Part shown: positions 55,644 through 64,000 of the stretch, piece after piece
Layout: every line of letters starts with the position of its first letter
Position numbering within the stretch: position 1 is the first letter of the stretch
Assembly (NCBI RefSeq): GCF_018294505.1
Contig: NC_057800.1
Location: 177,428,113-177,492,112, forward strand
Source of the DNA: Triticum aestivum
Lineage: Eukaryota; Streptophyta; Magnoliopsida; Poales; Poaceae
Direction: 5' to 3'
Length of the DNA stretch: 64,000 nucleotides
The notes under the pieces: generated by a model
What the model saw: the letters and a program-made list of their open reading frames with translations, nothing else
The model's database searches: none
What the model was told of the DNA's origin: nothing
Position numbers and translations under genes: made by a program

Positions 55644-57157
55644 TATCTAGGTTCAAATGTTTATTCAGTCAACACGCCTGTTGTGATGTCCGTGCATTAA
55701 TGATGTGGCACAAAATGTTTTTTTCGGGTCATGTAATAACAACAATTACTTTCCAAACAATAGCAGACGAAGCATTGGACATGGTGTAGTTCACGCGCGA
55801 GCCCGACATTCCAAGTTCAACATCCACATCAAACTCATGTTCATAGATATCTACACATTCATACATAATGTCCACAACCATGATTCACTTCAAACCCCAA
55901 AAAATGTGAGGAGAGTTATAAATAAAGAAAATCCTCTACTAGTTCCTGCTACTAGTGCGAGCACAACAAGTCAAGACCATGCGTAAAATTAATTATATTT
56001 TAGTCATTTTTTGTGTTCTAAAATGCCTACCAGCTCGCGGAAGGACATGTTGCTGACACATGCACGGATTCAATGAAGGCAGGCGGGGCAGTCTTAAGCT
56101 GGTTACACGCGGCGAGGAGGCATGCTCAGCCGGGCCAGCAGTGAGTGCGACCCTCTTGGCCGGTGCGCTGGTTCAATGCCTGTGCTATGAGAGGTCATGT
56201 CCATGTCAGAGCAATCACTCCCTCCTGTCCTTTTTTGTTTGGGTATAACAAAATCTCGTTTTCCATTCATATTTTACAAGTAAAATTTGTGGACAAACTT
56301 TGACCCAAAGTATGATGGGGACTAGTAAACCAGAATCGAGGTAGTAGTTTTTTTAATCAAAGAAGGGTTTACCCTTCCAATTTTCATTACTGAAAACCAG
56401 CCTCTAAATCTAAACCATAGTATTTGTCCTAGAACTACCAGGTTCAACATCTTGCAACATAAACCCATACAACCTCCATCGCAAAAAAACCATACAACCA
56501 TACGCCAAGGAGGTACGTAGTACTATGAATTCCATTTTCGATCCATACCAATCGTTCTAAAAACTACTTACTACCTATAACGCACCATTGAAAATCGGAA
56601 CTCTTAACCCCACTAAAAATGATATTTTAAACGTGGCTACTCGATCTGTGGCAACTAGCGAGCCACCGCGCTCCAAGTCGTTCACCTGTGGTCCCGACCA
56701 TCAACTCCTACGGATCAAATTATCACGTGAGCTGACTATTCCTACAAAAGTGCTCCACCACATACCCAGTACCCACGAATGCAACAATCGTGCAGCTAGG
56801 GTTTTAGAGTTTATTTGTTAACGTCGCCTTTATGTAACACTCATGTGTGCGAGACAGCGAGAGGCCGACTGCGTGTGGGCGCCTCTTCTCTTCGTATATG
56901 TACTCCACCGTTTGTCTGGTGTCCAAAAAATTATAATAACTACTAGCAATGTGCCAATGCGTTGCCACACGATCAAAGTAGATTAATACATATTCACCGA
57001 TTTGATAGAAAAAAAGTCTAGTTTTGAAATACGTATATCACTAAAAATATGGTATGTTTCACTCAAAATATATTCCTTTGGCGGTTTTGATGAGATAAGG
57101 GAGGAATGTCGTTGGTTTCAAGATTCGAGAAGTGGTATATGTCTAATTTCTACTCTT
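55644..57157. other. No gene recognised
   Basis: 56275-56352 resembles the right end of the outer MITE at 46743-47214 (GGGGACTAGTAAACCAGAAT). 56941-56975 has a degenerate fold-back terminus (ACTAGCAATGTGCCAATGCG). The rest has only short random frames. Confidence 0.4.
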
Positions 57158-57597
57158 ACTAGCAAGATGCCTGTGCGTTGCACGGAACATCAAGATCTTG
57201 TGGGAGAAAAGGATGAACGAGGGAAGGCCTTATCTGCAAATGTGGTGAAGAGTGCGGGTAAATTGCCATATTTTCCTTCCTATCCGTCAGATATAAATCG
57301 GACGACCTACATTGCAGGATGGCAGGCCCACCATCATCACCAACTCTATTTTTTATCCCTACTCTTATAAAAAGCATTGTCGGTGATGATCGTGTGCCTG
57401 CCATCCTGCAATATAGGCCGTCCGATCTATATCTGACGGATAGGAAGGAAACTATGGCAATTTTGCAAAAAGATACCCACACCCCTCTCCACATTTGCAA
57501 ATAAGGCCTTCCCTCGTTCATCCTTTTCCCCCACAAGATAAACTACTCATACAAATGCATCTTGATGTTCTGTGCAACGCATGGGCATCTTGCTAGT
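57158..57597. mobile_element. Complete fold-back (long inverted repeat) element
   Basis: The left arm (57158-57355) starts ACTAGCAAGATGCCTGTGCG and the right arm (about 57395-57597) ends CGCATGGGCATCTTGCTAGT. The arms are imperfect inverted copies over about 190 bases around a short AT-rich centre (ATTTTTTATCCC). There is no coding capacity. Related half copies are at 16342 and 54413. Confidence 0.85.
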
Positions 57598-58470
57598 TGT
57601 TGCAAAAAGCCCATGTGTGTGTGAGAGAGAGGGAGAGTGGAGGAGGACGGAGTGCATGTGTGACAAGACACAAGGAGTGTGTGTGCGATAGGTATCAGCT
57701 TAAAATGAGGCGATAGTGTGTGTGTGCACGATGGAGAGGGCGTGTCTCAAGAAGGGAAGAAAAATCTACATAGATACAAGGAGCGGGAGAGAGACATGTA
57801 TGCGATGGTGTAAGCACGAGTGTGCGGGTGTATAAACCTATCTAGAGGCTAGCTAGTCGATAAATGTTTGTGAGAGAAATACGAGTCGGGGTGCGAAAGC
57901 GAGTGTTTTGTGTGTGAGAGAGAGACGATAGTCGGGAAGGGTATTGGAAGCAGGAGTTGTGTGTGTGTGTGTCTGTGAGAGAGAGAGAGGAGACGGTAGT
58001 CAGGGTTGTCTGATTGGTAAACAAATGAATAATGCCAGTCTGGGATTGAGACAAATAGGATACCGCAACAAATGTTGTGTCTATAGGAGAGAGAGAGAGT
58101 AATTTTAGTGGTATGAGTCATATGTAGAGACATATAGGGTGTGTGAGAGAATACCATAGGGAGAAAGACAAAGTGAAAGACGAGTGGAGACTGTGTGTGT
58201 GGCGGTGAAAAAGAAAGCTTAGGTACCAAGTGATACCAGAGAACAGTAGAGACGTGAGAGATAATGAAAATCGTGTAATGTATAAGGATAGGGAGAGTGT
58301 GACACTTCTCAAGGGAGATGTCGAGAGACCATGTTTGCAAGGATAGGAGAAACATGAAGTGAGCATGCGGGTGAGCTGGAAAAAAGAGAGTGATAGCTAC
58401 CTAAAGGAGCATGCATGTGAGAGAGATGGGCGTGAAAGAAGTGAACAAAAAAGGGATTCAAATATTTGAA
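57598..58470. repeat. Purine-rich simple-sequence stretch
   Basis: Repeated GTGTGTGTGAGAGAGAGAG-type motifs (57616, 57910, 57958, 58085) sit within G/A-rich sequence. Open frames on the minus strand are pyrimidine-coded low complexity and not genes. Confidence 0.6.
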
Positions 58471-60774
58471 TTCGAGATGATGATACATGTAATCCATACT
58501 CGAATCAAAATTGATCTATCAAACATGCATACTCATATGAATTCACGCACATCTATGTTATTTAATATGTAGATATTACTGATGCATACATTTTAGTAGA
58601 ACATAATTTGGTTACATTTTTTCGAATTCAGCCTTAAGATTTCGAGATCGTTGTATTTGTAAATCATATTATACATATAAAGGAGCAGAATTCTTTGTTG
58701 TGCTTTTGAAAGTATATATAAAAAATGATGTATATAGAATGTAATTCCAATTGAAAATGGATCCCGCCCGAAAACAATAGAATACAAACGGGATTCGAAT
58801 TGAGTTGGCACGGTAAACGTGCACTCTGCAAAATTTGAACGAAGCGGGGAAAGTCGCAGTAACCGCCCGAAACCAAAATCCGCGAGATGGAAATCACTAT
58901 TGCCTATCCCTGCCACGCAAAGCCTATCTGCTAAATTTCTATAGGTTTCGATAGGGGTAGGTTTGTAATTTCACCCAAACGTGACGTAACCGCCTCTCTC
59001 CCGGATTCATACACGGTGGGCGCCAAAACACAGTGTGTCCTCGGCCGAAATCGACTCCCAACCCGATTCATATTCATACACGGTGGGCGCAAAAAACAAA
59101 CTCTCATCGGCAAATATTCGGTGTATGCAAGATTACCGTCATATCCCCAACTGACTAATGTTGCTATGATGTAGTAGAAATTTGAAACAGGGGCTAAGTT
59201 TGTAAATTTCCTCGCATTTGAGACAAGCGCGCCCTGAATACATGGTTCCCCCCTTCTTCTCTACCTCCCTTTTCCCCATTCGTACTCCATGGGCGCCAAA
59301 ACACCCTCTCCACCCCACCCTCCTCCGTCCCCCGCCGTCCGCCACCCCATCCACCATCGTCCTCCTCCACCATGCTGGAGCTGATACCCCGACGCCACCG
59401 TCCATTACAAGAGATCGACCTCTCTCATCCACGGCTTCGGACCGGGATCCTTGCATCCCGTCCTCTTGCTTCATCCCCGCCGTTGTCCACCTTGCCGGCG
59501 CCGCTCCTACGACTGTCTCGTCCACCGCGCCCCGCCGCCACCGTCTACCCTCCTAGATCTGTTTCCACGCCACCGACAGCCATCGCTACCGCAGCACCGT
59601 CAAATTCTCAGCAGATGCATACACGGTGCCGCACCAGAGGCGGTACTCTTTCGTATCTACTCAACTTATTTATCGCAGCTAGAAAATAGATCGCCACTTC
59701 TTTACTTTGATTTCTTGTCTTGGTTGCGAAGTTGCCTTTGTCCGGTTTGCACCTTCAGATCCACCATGGCACGTTCGACACTATACTCCCAATGCCTATG
59801 GTTTTCCCCTTTTATATTCCACACTAGTTAAATCACAGTAGACTAAATTTCAAAATTGGGTCAGTCAATTTTTCAGAGCTCGCCGGAGTTCGCCGGTGCG
59901 ATCGAAGGGGCTCGGGTGGTTGTGGGGCCTCGCCGAACGAAGAAAACTCGACGCGGGTGGGGGTTGGGGTGGGGGTGGGGGTGGCGGAGGAACACAGGCG
60001 GTGGGGGCCGGTGGTCCGGCTGGCGGCCCGTGCGGTGTTCTGTATGGGAAGAATCAGAGACGAGGAAGAAGAAGGGTTCAGAGACGTAGGATCTTCATCC
60101 AACCGCCTGAAATGGTCGAGAGACAGCTGGGAGTTGCATTCTTAATGCGCTCTGGTTCATCATGTGTGGGCACTGCGCAACCAACATTTTATTATCCAAA
60201 ATCTACTTGCTCTTCTTTACCATGTTCCTCTTCTGTTCTTATTTAATATTTACTCTCTCCATTCCTAAATACAAGTCTTTGTATAGATTCCACCATGGAC
60301 TACATATGGAGCAAAATGAGTGAATCTACACTCTAAAATATATCTGGATACATCTGTATGTGATCCATAGTGGAAATCCCTACCAAGACTTATATTTTGG
60401 AACGGAGGGAGTATGATAGTAGTAAAGTATGTTCCTTGTACTGAAGATGAGTAGGGACATTTGCAGTGTAGAGGTCTATACGGTCGGTTGTGATGGACAC
60501 TTTGAGACTCTTTGATTCGTAGGATCTTGTAAACATAGGAATAGGATTTGTAGTGGCCTGCCCACTTGAATCCTATAAGAATAGCAAGGAAATGCGGGGA
60601 GCTGTGTCGCCTTTGAGAGTTACACTGATATTAACAGTACCGCACCTTCACTTGAAGAGAGCTGGTATCCGAAGCCTTTCTAGCCGTACCGGCAATACTA
60701 ACACATATATTCCAGCAAGTTCCACTTTGCTGATTTTACTCTGATGCTTAAGGTTTTCCCATTATATCTACACT
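58471..60774. other. Leader-like region upstream of the TNPA-like gene
   Basis: 58985-59110 contains a direct repeat around CATACACGGTGGGCGC. 59230-59690 is C-rich and may be an untranslated or short coding first exon. 59953-59981 is a run of G-tracts (GGGTGGGGGTTGGGGTGGGG) with G-quadruplex potential. No confident product can be named. Confidence 0.35.
60251..60413. mobile_element. Complete Stowaway MITE (Thalos-like)
   Basis: TACTCTCTCCATTCCTAAAT at the left and GGAACGGAGGGAGTA at the right form the terminal inverted repeats with TA duplications (60251-60252, 60412-60413). The 159-bp interior includes GATTCCACCATGGACTACAT typical of the family. Confidence 0.9.
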
Positions 60775-63269
60775 ATGATATGTGTAGCTGCTTTGTGTCG
60801 CACTAGTAGCAGTCCACTCTTGAAGCTAAACACTGCAATGACTTACAAAATTGGCACCAAGGCATTGAGTGCCATTCTGGATGCAATGAAACTCATACGC
60901 TCCCCACCTATTGATTCTTGTTCAGAATATGATCCTAATGACTATTCTAACCTCGAGGAGTCAAAGGCAGATGGCCTGTCATGTTCACCCATCAAGGTGC
61001 CTGTTGTAATTTGGCAATGTTTTGTTGATTGCGGGTATCTTGCATATGTTGTCTTGCATTTCTTCTACTTTGTTGCACCGCCATCTGCTTAGTTTACTCA
61101 CCATATATGTCGAGATGCCATGCCCATCCATTATCAATACATATTGCATCTGTCATCATACCATGTTTTCCACTCAAATGATGTTCTTGTGCATCAGACA
61201 TCAAAAAGGAAGACGGTGATTGCCGAACCTGAAGGAGCACCAGCAAAGTCCTTGAAAAACGTGGTGGTGCCGGAGAAATCAGACAGCACCCCACTTATAT
61301 TGGTTGTACAACCAGTGACACAAAACGTAGGACCGACTCCAGTAGACTGTACCCATACTTCACTGGCCACACCACTAGCCCCACCACATAGGACCCGCAC
61401 TCCAACAAAAGGTATACCGATTTCATTTGCCATAGCACCATTTGTACCACAGAAAAATCCCACTCCAGCAAAAAGTATAGCAACACTACTAGGGAAAAGC
61501 TTATAGGCAGACGCTTACTAGTAGCGTGGGTTTGTAACCCGCGCTACTGCTACTTAGGAGTAGCGCAGGTTTTTTAACCCTCGCTACTACTAGGTTGATA
61601 GTAGTAGCGCGGGTTTTGAACCCTCGCTACTACTAAGTAGTATCCATCGTGCCCCCTGGGGACATGCCATAGTAGTAGCAAGGGGTATAAAACCTCGCTA
61701 CTACTAAGTTGATAGTAGTAGCGCGTTCTTTACCCCTCGCTACTACTAAGTGGTCTCTACCGTGCGCCATCTAGGACATGTCATAGTAGTAGCGAAGGGT
61801 ATAAACCCGTGCTACTACTATCGACCCACCAATAAATGTGTACACATAGCGTGCGGAGGACCAAATCCAAATCACACTCTTCTGATTCCCCTTCTCCTCC
61901 CACCCGCGATTCCCTTCCTCACCCACCGCCAATGCTGGGCTCGCACCTCGCGCCACTCACAAATCCAGTGACCTCCTCGTGCACTGCAGACCCCTCTTCG
62001 CCCCCTCCATCCTCCCTCTTCTCCGCTGTTGGAAGGAGAGGGAAACCAGCCGAGCGTCGTCCATGGCGGAGGCCAGATCCGCCATGGACGCAACCACTTG
62101 CACCTCCTCGCCGGGTCAAGGATCCCATGACAAGCAGCAGCAGGTCATCGGGCTTCATCTAGGGTTTCGGGCGTCAGCTCCATCTCCGGCGGCCACATGT
62201 GAGTTCCTCCTCCTACTGCTCTATATCTCTCTCTTCCTCTTTCTAATAATTTCTTCTTCTCTTGTAGCAGCAGTAGAAGAGAGGTGCGGGCACAAGTTGG
62301 GTGGGGAAGCACCATCACCATGGACAACTTCATCCCCTCCAGGACCAGTAGCAGCCATGGATGGAGAGGACGATGATGCCCAGCATAAGCAGCCGCCGTG
62401 GATGGAATTTTTTTAATTCTCAATTAGTTAGTAGTAGCGCGGGGCCCTGACCTGCGCTACAATTAATTAGTAGTAGCGCGGGCGGCAACCGCGCTACTAC
62501 TACTAGAAGTAGCAGTAGCGCGGGACCACCCGCGCTACTGCTAAAAGTTAGCTGTAGCGCCCTATCAGTAGCGCAGGCCCCGGCGCTACTGCTAGACAAT
62601 TACCCGTGCTACTACTAGGGTTTTCCCTAGTAGTGCATGTCCACCGGTCGAAGACCTATCCCAACTGCAGAGACAGCCAATTCCTGCAGATTGGAACCCC
62701 ATTCCATTTATTCCCAGTTTAAAAGACAATGCTTTCAATGTTGTTAGGGACTACGTGCATATATTCCCATCATGGGAAGATTATTGTGAAGACAAACACC
62801 ATTTTCACATCTTCCTGTCCAACTTACGTGTAAGTGCTATTATTCATGGTTATTATTTTCCTGTTTTCTGCCGATTGAACACATCAATGATTTACATTAC
62901 ATTGTTGTAACTAGGCGAGGGTCAATCTGGATAGTCATGACGAGCAAAGATTGCTTGTGCTTTTCAAGGAAGCATTGCAGTAGTATCGGTGTTAGCTGAG
63001 GAAATCACACGTTGATGGCAAGTCTATAAACGAATTTCCGGTGAAGTCTCCTCTGCTAAATTTAGAAGACATTGAATGGAAAAACCTTGTTATGCACTGG
63101 TCTCATTCCCAGGATGTGGTACTGTCTATGAAATCACATGACAATTTGAACTTCTACTTTTCCGCATGTGCCTTATGGATCTTTTTTGCAGGAAATCTGC
63201 TCGAAGAAGAATTCTGGTTTGACAAGAACGACAGGATATCGCAAATATGCTGCCCGCTGCTTTGCTCTT
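60775..63269 (+). pseudogene. TNPA/Transposase_24-like transposon gene, interrupted by a small CACTA
   Basis: Exons inferred from GT..AG borders, all phase 0, are: to 60996 (KLIRSPPIDSCSEYDPNDYS); 61198-61483 (TSKRKTVIAEPEGAPAKSLK, a Pro/Thr-rich linker); 62636-62829 (LQRQPIPADWNPIPFIPSLK, NVVRDYVHIFPSWEDYCEDK); 62915-63115 (RLLVLFKEALQ, two stops at 62981 and 62993, then SPLLNLEDIEWKNLVMHWSH); and 63192-63269 (SKKNSGLTRTTGYRKYAARC). The 'WKNLV-x-W' motif, a Lys/Asn-rich stretch and TTGYRKYAA match the order seen in Transposase_24-type proteins of plant CACTA elements. The 61484-62635 insertion lies within an exon, and the frame is the same on both sides. The gene is dead through the stops and the insertion. 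Later exons lie beyond 63269, possibly one near 63800-63859. Confidence 0.55.
61484..62635 (+). mobile_element. CACTA-3: 1.15-kb non-autonomous CACTA
   Basis: The left end CACTACTAGGGAAAAGCTTA and the right end GGTTTTCCCTAGTAGTG are inverted repeats. Flanks are CAA and CAT, an imperfect 3-bp duplication. Subterminal arrays of TAGTAGTAGCGCGGG-type motifs in both orientations fill 61507-61830 and 62425-62615. The centre (61860-62415) has an exon-like GC-rich part, a GTGAGT donor at 62200 and a TTGTAGCAG acceptor near 62268, but no transposase. Confidence 0.88.
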
Positions 63270-64000
63270 GTTAGTACATGTTGTCCTATATCAATGTACT
63301 TGCATACATACCTGGTTCATTATGTGACAGCAGTATGCATGATAGCTTGCTTATCAATTGTTTGCTCCAAATTATCTGATTTGTATGAATGGTTACATTA
63401 GTGTAGAATATATCCAATGCCAATGTTTTTTTAGCTCTGCATTGTTCTTGTAAGTACATGATGTCCTTTATCAGTGTACTTATAATGACAGGTAGTTGTT
63501 CATGTACCATCACTCTGCAGCTTATTTTCCTTTGCCCTCCATTTTCTACACATTAGATCTATATTTTACTCTTACCATAAGGTTGGTACTGAAGAAGTTT
63601 AGCTATGCATTGCTCTTGGCTGTACCTTTTGCCTGTATCGCTGCACTTACATTTATAGCTAATTGGTTATGTAGCATCTCTCTTCATCTTATCTTAAATA
63701 TTCTCCATTTTTTCGTATATTATCACATCTATATTTACTCTTAACAAAATGTAGAATAAAGGCAATGTTTTTGAAGAAGATTCTGTGGTAAACTTCTTGA
63801 ATTGCCCCCCCCCATCAGCATGGACAAGGCCTTTATAGAGCCTATCTTCACCAATAATGTAAGTTTGTCCATCTCAAGCCTTCAAACTTTGTTGTATATA
63901 TTTGGTTAGGCATGACTGCAACAGCTGTTTATTTTTGGTGTTTGCATCAAATTTCTTGTTTAAAGTTTATTATGTAGTTCATAAACAAAAGTTTGTCCTT
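63270..64000. other. AT-rich intron/downstream part of the TNPA-like gene
   Basis: There is no clear gene. 63800-63859 (ATGGACAAGGCCTTTATAGA ... AATAAT before GTAAGT) may be another exon. The window ends inside this sequence. Confidence 0.3.

Noticed and set aside
56588..56821. Plus-strand frame of 77 codons
   Set aside because: No similarity to anything known, no splice or promoter context, and neighbouring DNA is MITE debris.
57849..58355. Minus-strand frame of 168 codons rich in Ser/His/Leu
   Set aside because: It is produced by the purine-rich simple sequence on the plus strand; no domain or start context.

Overview
This window looks like nuclear DNA of a grass, most likely a Triticeae cereal (wheat, Aegilops or barley group). 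It is dominated by nested transposable elements: two Gypsy-type LTR retrotransposons, a Copia-type LTR, several CACTA DNA transposons and many small MITEs. The host-like genes are few, eukaryotic (exons with GT..AG borders, TATA-like boxes) and mostly broken. Family names such as Fatima, Sabrina/WHAM, Angela/BARE and Stowaway are recognised from memory and were not checked by a search.

Layout. 1-11072: a non-autonomous Gypsy element (A), with LTRs at 1-427 (about 53 bases cut off by the window start) and 8019-8498, sits inside a second element of the same kind (B, 8499-11072). Both carry an ORF on the strand opposite to gag. 11073-17990: gene-poor DNA with a broken gene for a 31-residue-repeat protein (12694-13417, minus), MITEs and a duplicated Tourist-like element. 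18021-21240: a decayed CACTA transposase (TNP2) cut by LTR debris. 21241-24471: a Gypsy LTR and a Copia LTR in minus orientation, followed by a plus-oriented Gypsy LTR tail. 24472-37903: an Athila-like Gypsy (gag, protease, third ORF, no reverse transcriptase). It is interrupted by a minus-strand solo LTR (24769-26282) and by a complete 7.3-kb CACTA (29114-36424, TTA target duplication). 37904-42540: a composite repeat with degenerate modules and 71-bp tandem repeats.

43053-51585 is the most gene-like part. It holds a broken F-box/DUF295 gene, a broken SINA-like ubiquitin-ligase fragment, a protein with 25-residue repeats, an RNase H-like fragment, a DEDDy 3'-5' exonuclease gene and a small arginine-rich ORF. 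51780-64000 has purine/pyrimidine simple repeats, an intact two-exon coiled-coil gene (54862-55643), a fold-back element with two half copies, and a TNPA/Transposase_24-like gene interrupted in an exon by a 1.15-kb non-autonomous CACTA.

How the parts fit: most coding signal is transposon machinery. The larger CACTA carries on the minus strand an apparently intact three-exon gene for a GRF-like zinc-finger, coiled-coil, membrane-tail protein. On the plus strand it carries decayed TNP2 and Ulp1-like protease segments. Both Gypsy elements keep gag and protease but have lost reverse transcriptase and integrase, so they could only have moved with help in trans. I found no tRNA, rRNA or CRISPR array.
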